64,000 nt of DNA, taken from Amycolatopsis echigonensis (GTDB lineage: Bacteria > Actinomycetota > Actinomycetes > Mycobacteriales > Pseudonocardiaceae). Under the pieces are notes generated by a model. That model was not told where the DNA came from and made no database searches. It saw only the letters and a program-made list of their open reading frames with translations. The position numbers and the translations under genes are program-made. The stretch's first letter is position 1. Each line of letters begins with the position of its first letter. Location of the stretch: NCBI RefSeq assembly GCF_014174495.1, contig NZ_JACJHR010000035.1, positions 1 through 64,000 on the forward strand, written 5' to 3'. This document shows, one piece after another, positions 35,433 through 43,929 of this stretch.

Positions 35433-36197
35433 TCAGGCGGTCGCCAGCAACGCCGCGGCCACCGCGACCTCGACGCAACCGCCGAGGACGTCGCCGGTCA
35501 CGCCGCCGATGCGCTGGACACATCGGGCCAGCAACACCGCTGCGGCCGCGTAACCGAGCCCCACCGCGAGAACTCCTCGCCACCACGGCAATCCCGGCGT
35601 CAACGCGGCGCATCCCGCCGCGAGTACGAACACCGCCGCGGCGACCAGGATCGGCACCGATCCGGCGACCGTCGCGCCCAGCCCCTCCGGGCGGGCCGAA
35701 GGGACTCCTCGGGCGCAGCACAGCGAGAGCACACACCGTCCACACAGGACGGACAAGACCGCTGCGGCGATCCCGTGGCCGTGCGAGATCGCGCCGGTCA
35801 GCGCGCCGGTCTGGACAAGCAGGACGAAGAGCAGCGTCGCGACACCGGTGGGCCCGGAGTCGCCGCGGCGCATGACGTCGAGGGCTTTCGCGCGGTCGTA
35901 GGAGGCACCGAGCCCGTCGGCGGTGTCGGCGAGTCCGTCGAGGTGCAACCCGCGGCTGCCCAGTGCGACCGCCCCCAGCGCCAGCGCGGCGACGGCCAGA
36001 GCAGGAAGCCCGAGCGCGACCCCACCCGCAACGATAAGCCCGGCCACCGCGGCGAGGGGGAGCGCGGCGAGCGGGCCGAGGGCCATCGCCACCCCAGCGA
36101 CCCGCCGATCGATCTTGCGCGGAGCAGGGATCGGGACGGTGGTCAAGGTGCCCACGGCGAGGCGGATCCCGTCGGTTACAGGCGTCACGGGTTGCAT
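35433..36197 (-). CDS. cobS: adenosylcobinamide-GDP ribazoletransferase CobS
   Basis: A 254-residue polytopic membrane enzyme that joins alpha-ribazole to adenosylcobinamide-GDP, the last step of B12 assembly. Opening IRLAVGTLTTVPIPAP, the catalytic loop LHLDGLADTADGLGA, DVMRRGDSGPTGVATLL and the end GGVTGDVLGG are diagnostic. ATG 36197 gives eight residues before the conserved IRLAVG; a GTG four codons later is possible. Separated from cobT by a 349-bp repeat-bearing gap. Called CobV in Pseudomonas. Confidence 0.93.
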   Translation of the reverse strand: MQPVTPVTDGIRLAVGTLTTVPIPAPRKIDRRVAGVAMALGPLAALPLAAVAGLIVAGGVALGLPALAVAALALGAVALGSRGLHLDGLADTADGLGASYDRAKALDVMRRGDSGPTGVATLLFVLLVQTGALTGAISHGHGIAAAVLSVLCGRCVLSLCCARGVPSARPEGLGATVAGSVPILVAAAVFVLAAGCAALTPGLPWWRGVLAVGLGYAAAAVLLARCVQRIGGVTGDVLGGCVEVAVAAALLATA

Positions 36198-36220
36198 CCT
36201 GATGGGACATTGGGTGCGCA

Positions 36221-36328
36221 CCACGCACCGAAGGGCACATTGGATGCAAGTGGGGGCGTGGATGCTGCGCTGGGCGCGCCGAGTGCCGTTGCTGTGGCGT
36301 CCCACGCACCCAAAGTGACATTGGGGCG
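36221..36328. repeat. two copies of a 27-bp dispersed-type repeat
   Basis: CCACGCACC.AA.G..ACATTGG..GC occurs at 36221-36247 and 36302-36328. A third partial copy (ACATTGGGTGC) is near 36207. The second copy holds the inverted repeat CCCAA-AGTGACA-TTGGG. The pattern suggests a family of short intergenic repeats. Confidence 0.65.
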
Positions 36329-36397
36329 ATCCGCGGCGGAACGAATACCGCGCCGATCCCGTGACTGAACCCCGGCCAGACCCTCGGCCCGCACCGC

Positions 36398-36490
36398 GAG
36401 CTGGTCCACCGACCCGATCCAGCCCGGAACCGCAGCCCGCGCCCCGAGCTGGTCCACCGACCCAATCTCGCCCAGAACCGCAGCCCGACG
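36398..36490. repeat. 48-bp direct tandem repeat, two copies
   Basis: GAGCTGGTCCACCGACCC begins at 36398 and again at 36446; the copies continue with few mismatches through GGAACCGCAGCCCG / AGAACCGCAGCCCG. The repeat lies upstream of cobS and downstream of cobT. Confidence 0.85.
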
Positions 36491-36546
36491 CTTGAACCAA
36501 GGCCCGCACGAATCCCAGCGCAAAGCCCGCCCCGCACCCAAACCGG

Positions 36547-37560
36547 TCACCCGAGGTCCGCCAGCAAACCCATCTCCGCGATCACCGCGCGCGCCGCCCG
36601 CAGGGTCGGCACCGCTTGCACCGCTCCGCTGCCCTCGCCGAGCCGGAGGCCCAGGTCCAAGATCGGCGTCAACCCCAGCGCCTTCAACGCAAACGCTTGC
36701 GCGGGCTCCGTCGACCGATGCCCCGCCAGCCACCACTGCTCCGCACCCGGCGCGATGTCCCGGGCCACCAAGGCTGCCGTCGCCGAGAAGATTCCGTCCA
36801 GCACCACCGGGATCCCGCGGCTGGCCGCTTCCACCAGGAACCCGGCTGTCGCGGCGAGGCAGGCGCTGCCGAGGGCCGTCAGGCGGTCGAACGGGTCGGT
36901 CACGGGACGGCGCGACAGGGCGGCGGCGACCACCGCGGTCTTGCGTTCCAAAGCCTCCCCGGACACGCCGGTACCGGTGCCCACCACCTCGTTCGCGGGA
37001 AGGCCCAGAGCCGAAGCCACGACCGCAGCGCACACCGTCGTGTTGCCGATGCCCATGTCGCCCGGGATGAGAATGTCCGCTGTGGACTCCGAGGCAGCGA
37101 TGGCGCGTCCCGCCTCAAACGCCGCAAGAGCCTCGCCGGGGGCCAAAGCGTCCTCGACGTCGATGGCGCCCGAACCGCGGCGGATCTTGTGGGCGGTGAC
37201 TTCCTCGGGAACGTCCGCGGCATCCCAGTCGACCGCGATGTCGGCCACCCGCACCTGTGCCCCGACCTGCGCCGCGAGCACCGTCACCCCGCTGCGTCCG
37301 GCCAGGAACACGCGCACCATCGCCGCCGTGACCTCGCGCGGGTACGCCGACTGCGCCGACACCCCGTGGTCGCCGGCGAAGACGACCACGCGGACGTCGT
37401 CCAGCGGGCGCGGCGGGACCACCCCGTGCGCGGCGCTCAGCCAGGCGGCGAGTTCTTCCAGCCTGCCGAGCGAGCCGACCGGTTTGACCAGGCCGTCGAG
37501 GCGCTCCAAGGCGGCGGCGCGGGCGGCGGCGTCCGGGACGGGAATGGCGAAACTCGGCAC
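36547..37560 (-). CDS. cobT: NaMN:DMB phosphoribosyltransferase CobT
   Basis: A 337-residue enzyme that makes alpha-ribazole phosphate from dimethylbenzimidazole and nicotinate mononucleotide. KPVGSLGRLEELAAWL, VFAGDHGVSAQSAYPREVT, IPGDMGIGNTTVCAAV and the catalytic Glu 309 in LRLGEGSGA are all present. GTG 37560 is 10 bp after the cobU stop. Consumes the product of BluB; feeds CobS. Called CobU in Pseudomonas. Confidence 0.94.
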   Translation of the reverse strand: MPSFAIPVPDAAARAAALERLDGLVKPVGSLGRLEELAAWLSAAHGVVPPRPLDDVRVVVFAGDHGVSAQSAYPREVTAAMVRVFLAGRSGVTVLAAQVGAQVRVADIAVDWDAADVPEEVTAHKIRRGSGAIDVEDALAPGEALAAFEAGRAIAASESTADILIPGDMGIGNTTVCAAVVASALGLPANEVVGTGTGVSGEALERKTAVVAAALSRRPVTDPFDRLTALGSACLAATAGFLVEAASRGIPVVLDGIFSATAALVARDIAPGAEQWWLAGHRSTEPAQAFALKALGLTPILDLGLRLGEGSGAVQAVPTLRAARAVIAEMGLLADLG

Positions 37561-37570
37561 GGCTGGCTCC

Positions 37571-38176
37571 TCACGGAAGGTCGAGTGCCCGCCCGGCGAC
37601 GATGAGCGAAACCCGGTCGCTGTCGGCGGACACCCGGTTGTTGAGTGCGCCCAGCACATCACGGAACAGCCGTCCGGACACCGTTGCGGGCACCACACCG
37701 CTCCCGACCTCGTTGCTGACCGCGACGATCGGCACCCGCGCCTGGCTCCACGCGGCGAGGAAATCCTCGAGCCGGTCGTCCAGTCTGCGCTCCCAGCCCG
37801 ATTTGCCCGACCACGCGCCGACCTCGTCGAGCACCCGCGACAGCCAGGTGCCGAGGCAGTCGATCAGCAACGGGCTCGTCGCGTTGCGCAGCACGGTCGC
37901 CAGGTCGGTGGTCTCGACCGTCGTCCAGTGGCGCGGGCGGCGGGCCCGGTGCGCCTCGACGCGCGCGGCCCATTCCGGGTCCTCGGCCGACGGGGGCAGC
38001 CCGGGAGCGACGTACACGAGGTGGGGGTGGTGCGCGACGAGCCGCTCCGCGTGCCTCGACTTGCCCGAGCGGACCCCGCCGAGAACGAGCACCTTGCCGT
38101 CGTCGCGTCCGTACCGGCGGAGGGCCCGCGCCAGGGTTTCGAGAGACCCGGCGAGCCGGTGCGTCAGCTTGGTCAT
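37571..38176 (-). CDS. cobU: adenosylcobinamide kinase/guanylyltransferase CobU
   Basis: A 201-residue bifunctional enzyme that phosphorylates adenosylcobinamide and transfers GMP. P-loop LGGVRSGKSRHAE (32-44), VYVAPG, RPRHWTTVET, LIDCLGTWLSR and VSNEVGSGVVP are family signatures. An N-terminal extension of about 25 residues precedes the usual start. ATG 38176, or 38185. Divergent from cobD with only 36 bp between; first gene before cobT. Called CobP in Pseudomonas. Confidence 0.93.
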   Translation of the reverse strand: MTKLTHRLAGSLETLARALRRYGRDDGKVLVLGGVRSGKSRHAERLVAHHPHLVYVAPGLPPSAEDPEWAARVEAHRARRPRHWTTVETTDLATVLRNATSPLLIDCLGTWLSRVLDEVGAWSGKSGWERRLDDRLEDFLAAWSQARVPIVAVSNEVGSGVVPATVSGRLFRDVLGALNNRVSADSDRVSLIVAGRALDLP

Positions 38177-38212
38177 ACCCGGCATTCTCTCCCGCGCGCT
38201 ACGGTTCGCCAC

Positions 38213-39151
38213 GTGCCACTCCGACAAGCCGTCACCGCGGCCGGGATGATCGCCGGATACGCCGCCGACGCCTGGTTCGGCGACCCGCGCCGGGGGCATC
38301 CGGTCGCGGCGTTCGGCACCGCCGCTGGCCAGCTGGAACGCTGGTGGTGGGCCGATTCCAAGCCGCGCGGGGCGGCCTACGCGGCGGTCTGCGCGGGGTC
38401 GGCGGCCGGGCTCGGACTGCTCGCGGAAAGAGTCGCCCGGAACCGGCCGGGCGCCCGATTTGTCCTGACCGCCGCGGCGACGTGGGCCGTCCTGGGCGGC
38501 CGCGGACTCGCCGCCGAGGGCCGCGAAATGGCGCGATTACTCGAATCGGGTGAATTGCCCGCCGCCCGGCAGCGGCTCAGCCACCTCTGCGCGCGCGACG
38601 CCACCGGCCTCGACGCGGCCGAGCTGACCCGCGCGGCCACCGAATCGATCGCCGAGAACACGTCCGACGCGGTCGTGGCGCCGCTGCTGTGGGGCGCGGT
38701 CGCGGGCGTGCCAGGCCTGCTCGGGTACCGCGCGGTGAACACGCTCGACGCGATGGTCGGCTACCGCTCGCCGCGGCACCGGAACTTCGGCTGGTTCGCC
38801 GCGCGCACCGATGACTGGGCCAACCTGGTGCCGGCACGCGTCGGCGCGGTGCTGACTGCGGTAGCCGCACCTTTGGCGGGCGGACACGCGCGGTCGGCTT
38901 GGCGGGCTTGGCGACGTGACGGCAGCGCGCATCCGAGCCCGAACGCGGGACAGGTCGAGGCTGCTTTCGCCGGTGCGCTGGACATCCGGCTCGGCGGCAC
39001 GAACACGTATCACGGCGAGGTCGAGCGCCGGAGCACGCTGGGGAACGGACGGCCGCCGGTCGCGAGCGATGTGCGCCGGGCGGTGCGGTTGTCGCGGTTG
39101 GTCGGGGCGGCGGCGCTGGCGGTCGCGGCGGGAATCGCGGTGGTTCGGTGA
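38213..39151 (+). CDS. cobD: adenosylcobinamide-phosphate synthase CobD/CbiB
   Basis: A 312-residue membrane protein that attaches aminopropanol (phosphate) to adenosylcobyric acid. AGYAADAWFGDPRRGHPVAAFG, ATESIAENTSDAVVAPLLW, NTLDAMVGYRSPRHRNFGW, and PSPNAGQVEAAFAGALDIRLGG are classic. GTG 38213. Divergent from cobU. The 142 bp after it, up to cobQ, hold nothing recognisable. Confidence 0.94.
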   Translation: MPLRQAVTAAGMIAGYAADAWFGDPRRGHPVAAFGTAAGQLERWWWADSKPRGAAYAAVCAGSAAGLGLLAERVARNRPGARFVLTAAATWAVLGGRGLAAEGREMARLLESGELPAARQRLSHLCARDATGLDAAELTRAATESIAENTSDAVVAPLLWGAVAGVPGLLGYRAVNTLDAMVGYRSPRHRNFGWFAARTDDWANLVPARVGAVLTAVAAPLAGGHARSAWRAWRRDGSAHPSPNAGQVEAAFAGALDIRLGGTNTYHGEVERRSTLGNGRPPVASDVRRAVRLSRLVGAAALAVAAGIAVVR

Positions 39152-39293
39152 GCGGCTCGCGGGCTGCGGCGATGGGAGGTGGTGGTCGCGTGGTGCGCAA
39201 GCCGTCGGGTGATCGCCGTCGGTCCGGCCTGAATGATCTGCGCGAGACGGGGCGGCTGGCCGGGGCGGCCGCGGTAGCGGTTACGGTGGCGCG

Positions 39294-40772
39294 ATGAGCG
39301 GGCTGCTGATCGCCGGAACCACGTCGGACGCGGGGAAAAGCCTGGTCACCGCCGGAATCTGCCGCTGGTTCGCGCGACGCGGCGTGCGGGTCGCCCCGTT
39401 CAAGGCGCAGAACATGTCGAACAACTCGATGGTCTGCGCGGACGGCGCGGAGATCGGCCGCGCGCAGTGGCTGCAGGCGCGGGCCGCGCGGGTGGAGCCG
39501 GAAGCGGCGATGAACCCCGTGCTGCTCAAGCCGGGCAGCGACCGGCGCAGTCACGTCATCGCGCTCGGAAAGCCGTACGGCACCCTCGAAGCCGGGGAGT
39601 ACGCCACCGGGCGGGCTGGGCTCGCCGAGATCGCCTTCGACACGTTTGCCGAGCTGCGGCAACGGTTCGACCTCGTCGTTTGCGAGGGCGCGGGCAGTCC
39701 GGCGGAGATCAACCTGCGCTCCGGCGACTACGTCAACATGGGCTTGGCGCGGCGCTTTTCCCTGCCGGTGCTGGTCGTCGGCGACATCGACCGCGGCGGC
39801 GTGCTGGCGGCGATGTTCGGCACGCTCGCGCTGCTGTCGGCCGAGGACCAGGCGCTGGTGGCGGGGTGGCTGGTGAACAAATTCCGCGGCGACGTCGGGT
39901 TGCTGCAGCCTGGCCTGAACAGCCTGGAGAAGGTCACCGGACGGCCGGTGCTCGGCGTGCTGCCGTGGCTGGACCGGGTGTGGATCGACTCCGAAGACGC
40001 CCTCGCCGCGGCCGGATGGCGGCACGAAGCCGCGCAGCGCGGATTGCGGGTCGCGGTAGTCCGGTTTCCCCGGGCTTCCAACGCCACCGACGTGGACGCG
40101 CTCGCGGCGGAGCCCGGCGTGACGGTGAGCCTGACTGCCGACCCGGATACCGTCGCCGCGGCGGATCTGGTGGTGCTGCCGGGCTCACGAGCCACTGTGG
40201 ACGATCTGAAGTGGTTGCGTGACAGGGGTTTGGCGGACGCGGTGACGGCACGGGCCGCGGCGGGACGTCCGGTGCTGGGGATTTGCGGTGGGTACCAGAT
40301 GCTCGCGGAGTCCATTGAGGACGATGTCGAGTCCGGAGCGGGGCTGGTGGCGGGGCTCGGACTGCTGCCGACGCGCGTGACGTTCGCGAGGGAGAAGGTG
40401 CTCGGCCGCCCGACCGGCGAATGGCGCGGGCATCGGGTCGACGCGTACGAGATCCACCACGGCAGCGCCGGCCCGGCGGACGCGGAGTCGTTTTTGGACG
40501 GTTGCCGCGTCGGTTCGGTCTGGGGCACGACGTGGCACGGGGCGCTGGAGAACGACGGGTTCCGTCGCGCTTGGCTTGCCGAAGCGGCGGCGCAGGCGGG
40601 CGTCGAATGGCAGGCCGCCGAGGACGCGCCGGGGTTCGCGGACCTGCGGGAGGACATGCTGGAGCGGCTGGCCGACGCGATCCAGTCCGAAGTGGACACC
40701 GGAATGCTGATGGCGCTGGCGGAGGCGGGGGCTCCGGGCGGCCTGCCGTTCGTGCCGCCGGGAGCGCCCTGA
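39294..40772 (+). CDS. cobQ: cobyric acid synthase CobQ
   Basis: A 492-residue glutamine-dependent amidase of side chains b, d, e and g. N-terminal DTBS-like ATPase (IAGTTSDAGKSLVTAG, PFKAQNMSNNSMV, ENLRSGDYVNMG-like region) and C-terminal GATase with C331 in LGICGGYQML and the His/Glu in GHRVDAYEIHHG. Full length. Stop lies 4 bp from the convergent DUF4190-like gene. Confidence 0.95.
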   Translation: MSGLLIAGTTSDAGKSLVTAGICRWFARRGVRVAPFKAQNMSNNSMVCADGAEIGRAQWLQARAARVEPEAAMNPVLLKPGSDRRSHVIALGKPYGTLEAGEYATGRAGLAEIAFDTFAELRQRFDLVVCEGAGSPAEINLRSGDYVNMGLARRFSLPVLVVGDIDRGGVLAAMFGTLALLSAEDQALVAGWLVNKFRGDVGLLQPGLNSLEKVTGRPVLGVLPWLDRVWIDSEDALAAAGWRHEAAQRGLRVAVVRFPRASNATDVDALAAEPGVTVSLTADPDTVAAADLVVLPGSRATVDDLKWLRDRGLADAVTARAAAGRPVLGICGGYQMLAESIEDDVESGAGLVAGLGLLPTRVTFAREKVLGRPTGEWRGHRVDAYEIHHGSAGPADAESFLDGCRVGSVWGTTWHGALENDGFRRAWLAEAAAQAGVEWQAAEDAPGFADLREDMLERLADAIQSEVDTGMLMALAEAGAPGGLPFVPPGAP

Positions 40773-40776
40773 CCGG

Positions 40777-41346
40777 TCAGTGCACGACCCGGCCGGTGGT
40801 GGGGAAGTCGGTTTCCAAAGTGCACACCGCGTGCTGCTCCGGCGGGTGCGAGTCCGATTCGGCCGGTTGCCGCGCGCCAAGACGAACGTACTCCGGCGGT
40901 GTGCTGCTGGCGAAGTACTGCTCGGCTTCGGTCGCGCAGGCGTCATGGAGCGAACCGCCGGACAGCGGGAGCACGTGGAACACCTCGATGTCGTGCGCGT
41001 CCTCGCAGGAGACCGGGCTGGCCTCGCTGCCCGAGCGGAAGCAGTCGCCGGGACGGGCTTGGAAGAGCGGGTCCGAACCGGCTGAAGGACCGGCCACCAC
41101 GAGCCCGATCAGGAGCACCGCCAGCCACGCGCCGCTGATCGACAGCCCGGCGATCGCGAGCCCGCGGCCCGGGTTGCCGAACACGCGGATCTGGCGGAGC
41201 GCGATGATTCCGAACGCGATGCTCAGCGGCAGGCTGAACGCCGGGACGGCGAGGACCAGCGAGGCGATCGCGAAGCCGTTGGTGCCGCGCGGTTCCGCCG
41301 GCGGCGCGTCTTCATAGCTTGGACCGGACGGTTTCGGCGGCAGCAT
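40777..41346 (-). CDS. DUF4190-type membrane protein with septum-formation-like domain
   Basis: A 189-residue protein with a short proline-rich cytoplasmic N-terminus, two membrane segments (about 24-50 and 63-87) joined by ALRQIRVFGNPGRGLAIAGL (DUF4190), and an external part with four cysteines (RPGDCF, VSCEDAHDIEVF, DACATEAE, HAVCTLET) that resembles the Septum_form domain. Function unknown. Start ATG 41346 follows GAGGGGACCCC. Confidence 0.75.
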   Translation of the reverse strand: MLPPKPSGPSYEDAPPAEPRGTNGFAIASLVLAVPAFSLPLSIAFGIIALRQIRVFGNPGRGLAIAGLSISGAWLAVLLIGLVVAGPSAGSDPLFQARPGDCFRSGSEASPVSCEDAHDIEVFHVLPLSGGSLHDACATEAEQYFASSTPPEYVRLGARQPAESDSHPPEQHAVCTLETDFPTTGRVVH

Positions 41347-41419
41347 GGGGTCCCCTCGGAAATGGCCCCCCGACCCGGCGTCGAGCATAGAACGTGGCAA
41401 CCCCTTGCGGGGTAACGAT

Positions 41420-42061
41420 TCAGGCGAGCCCGGCGTCGTGCACCAGAATCGCGACCTGGGTGCGGTTCGCGGCCTCGGTCTTGGCCATGATCCGTCCCAA
41501 GTGGACCTTCACGGTCGCCTCGCTGAGCCCGAGCGCGCGGGCGATCTCCGCGTTGCTCGAACCCTGTCCGACGGCCACCGCGACCTCGCGTTCGCGGGGC
41601 GTCAGCGGTTCGAGCCGCGCGCGGGCGGGCGTCGGGGTGGCGGCGGTGGCGAAGTGCGTCAGCAGCCGCCGCGTGATCGACGGCGACAGCATCGCCTCGC
41701 CGCTGCCCACCACGTGCATCGCTTTGACCAGTTCGCGCGGCGGCGTGTCCTTGAGCAGGAAACCCGTGGCACCGTGGCGAAGCGCTTCGTGCACGTACTC
41801 GTCGAGGTCGAACGTCGTCAGCACGACCACCGCGGGCGCGTCCGGTCCGGCCGTCACCAGGCGGGTCACTTCCAGGCCGTCGACCTCGGGCATCTGCACG
41901 TCGGTGAGCACGATGTCCGGCCGGTGCTCGCGGACGAGCGAGAGCACTCCGCGACCGTCGCCGGCCTCCGCGACCACCTCGATCCCCGGATCGGATTCGA
42001 GGATCATCCGGATGCCGCTGCGCACGAGCACCTCGTCGTCGATCAGCAGGATTTTCAGCAC
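41420..42061 (-). CDS. NarL/LuxR-family response regulator
   Basis: A 213-residue response regulator. Receiver 1-120 with acidic pocket DDE (8-10), phospho-acceptor D54 and LLKDTPP lysine near 104. LuxR helix-turn-helix 150-213 (LTPREREVAVAVGQGSSNAEIARALGLS...). GTG start overlaps the end of the kinase gene by 7 bp. Targets unknown. Confidence 0.93.
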   Translation of the reverse strand: MLKILLIDDEVLVRSGIRMILESDPGIEVVAEAGDGRGVLSLVREHRPDIVLTDVQMPEVDGLEVTRLVTAGPDAPAVVVLTTFDLDEYVHEALRHGATGFLLKDTPPRELVKAMHVVGSGEAMLSPSITRRLLTHFATAATPTPARARLEPLTPREREVAVAVGQGSSNAEIARALGLSEATVKVHLGRIMAKTEAANRTQVAILVHDAGLA

Positions 42062-43149
42062 GATTCCTCCGCTCGCAGCGGGAACGCGGCCCGCACCCGG
42101 TAGCTGCCCGCGCCGTCCGGACCGGCGCGGAGCGTCCCGCCGGTCAGCGTGACGCGTTCGCGCATGCCGATCACGCCGTAGCCCGCGCCGGGCAGCCCGG
42201 CCGAATCGGCGAGCGGGTTGGCCACTTCGACCACCAGGTCCTCGTCGGAAGCGGACAGCCGCACGTCGATTGTCGTTCCCGGCGCGTGTTTCGCGGCGTT
42301 GGTGAGCGCTTCCTGCACGACCCGGTACGCCGCGCGTCCGACCGGGTCGGGCACGTCCGGCATCGGATCCGGCAGGGTGGCGCGCACCTGCGCACCGGCC
42401 GCGGCGAGGTCGTCGGCGAGCTGGCGGACCCCGTGCAGGCTCGGATCCGGCAGCGAGCGCGGCTCGGGACCGTCGTCGCGGAGCACCCGCAGGATGTCGC
42501 GCAATTCGTTGAGCGCGGCGGAACTCGATTCGCGGATCACCTCGGCGAGCTGCGCGGTCTCGTCGTCCTTGGCCCGCACGGTAAGCGCGCCCGCCTGCAG
42601 CGCGACGATGCTGACCCGGTGTGCGACGACGTCGTGCATCTCGCGCGCGATCCGCCGCCGCTCGGCCGTCACGGCTCGCTCGCCGAGCAGGTCACGCTCG
42701 CGTTCGGCCTGCTCGGCGCGGTCACGCAAGGCGTCGAGCAACGCCGCGCGCTGGTGCATCCACAGTCCGGCCAGCGCCGGGACCACGACCATCATCCCGA
42801 GGGCGAGCCCGAACGTCTTCCAGTCCGAAAGGCTCGACGGCCGGGAAAACGACACCATCAGCCCGATTTCCGCCAGCACGGCGACCGCGGTCGGCCAGCG
42901 GAGCCCGCGCAGCGACGCGACCGTGTAGAGGGTGACGGAGGTGGCCCACAGCGGCGGAGTCGCCAGCGCGACGCCGACCGAAACCAGCATCGCGGGCAAC
43001 GGGAACCGGCGGCGCAGCAGCACGGCCGCGACCATCACCGCGACCGCGATCGGCCAGAACCACGGACGGCCCGCGTCCGGCGGCTCCCCGGCCACCGTCA
43101 GGCCGAGCACGGCCAGCGCCACGGCCAAGTCGATCAGGTGGTTGCGCAC
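42055..43149 (-). CDS. two-component sensor histidine kinase (HisKA_3)
   Basis: A 364-residue membrane kinase. Four to five N-terminal membrane helices (about 6-135), no large external sensor loop, a coiled coil, then the dimerisation/phospho-His motif RRRIAREMHDVVAHR with H172, and a HATPase_c domain (N-box EALTNAAKHA, GYGVIGMRERV). GTG 43149 start. Pairs with the downstream response regulator. Such intramembrane-sensing kinases often answer envelope stress. Confidence 0.92.
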   Translation of the reverse strand: MRNHLIDLAVALAVLGLTVAGEPPDAGRPWFWPIAVAVMVAAVLLRRRFPLPAMLVSVGVALATPPLWATSVTLYTVASLRGLRWPTAVAVLAEIGLMVSFSRPSSLSDWKTFGLALGMMVVVPALAGLWMHQRAALLDALRDRAEQAERERDLLGERAVTAERRRIAREMHDVVAHRVSIVALQAGALTVRAKDDETAQLAEVIRESSSAALNELRDILRVLRDDGPEPRSLPDPSLHGVRQLADDLAAAGAQVRATLPDPMPDVPDPVGRAAYRVVQEALTNAAKHAPGTTIDVRLSASDEDLVVEVANPLADSAGLPGAGYGVIGMRERVTLTGGTLRAGPDGAGSYRVRAAFPLRAEESC

Positions 43150-43464
43150 CCAGCCACCGTAAGCCCTGCACGAAATTCCCCCACTTGGCGTCCGCGAGGG
43201 AAGCAGCCCGCGGCTCGGCGGCCGCGATCGAGGCGAGCAGACCGTCCACACGGGACTCGGAACCGGCGTCTCGGGCAAGCAGGACGCGAGGTGGCCGCCG
43301 GTGATGCCCGGCCGCGTTCAGAACCGGTCGGCGTCCATGTCCTTCCGCGGACCGCCGTCGACCAGGAGAAACGTGCCCGGCGCAGCGGACTCCAGTTGCC
43401 GGAGGGCTCTGCCGGGGTATTCTGCCGAGCGTCGCGACCAGACCCAGCCCGGGGAGTGCGGATC

Positions 43465-43929
43465 ATGTCCTACGCCGTCGATTTCACCACCGTGTCGACT
43501 GTCGGCCTGGAGTCCTCCCCGGTCGCGGACGCGCTCGCCGGGCTGCGGGCGAACGAGGCGCGCTACTTCAAGAACAAGTACGACCACGTCTTCACCGTCG
43601 AGCCCGCCTCCGAGGTACCGGAGATCGTCGACTGGGTGCACCGCATCCTCAAGGAAGAACGCGATCTCGTCATCTCCTCGCGGCCGCTGGAGGCGACCGA
43701 ATTCGAGGTCGACGGCATCCGGATGGCTTACGTCTTCTACGAGAGCGGCCTGTCGATCAACGTCATGTACACGCTCGAGGAGGGCGGCAAGCGAGCGGTC
43801 GGGTTCAAGCTGTCCGACGGGATGGACGTCCCGGAGGAACTCGCTGACAAGTTCAAGTTCGCGCGCCAGAAGTCGAAGCTCGCCGGGACGATCCGCGGGT
43901 CCTACTTCGTGATCAAGAACGAGTACTGA
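43465..43929 (+). CDS. conserved-looking hypothetical protein, 154 aa
   Basis: A soluble, acidic/basic-balanced protein that I do not recognise by family. Composition is unlike a chance frame: low Arg, many Tyr/Phe/Lys (ARYFKNKYDHVF, MAYVFYESG, KFKFARQKSKLAG), and codon use fits a real gene. No signal, membrane segment or metal motif is seen. ATG 43465 follows GGGGAGTGCGGATC. It ends 17 bp inside the convergent gene at 43913. Confidence 0.7.
   Translation: MSYAVDFTTVSTVGLESSPVADALAGLRANEARYFKNKYDHVFTVEPASEVPEIVDWVHRILKEERDLVISSRPLEATEFEVDGIRMAYVFYESGLSINVMYTLEEGGKRAVGFKLSDGMDVPEELADKFKFARQKSKLAGTIRGSYFVIKNEY

Larger units (their letters stand above)
36198..36546. other. gap between cobT and cobS with two repeat pairs
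   Basis: About 350 bp without a credible gene. It contains two short diverged repeat pairs, listed separately. It interrupts the otherwise tight cobU-cobT-cobS set, so cobS may have its own promoter. Confidence 0.6.
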
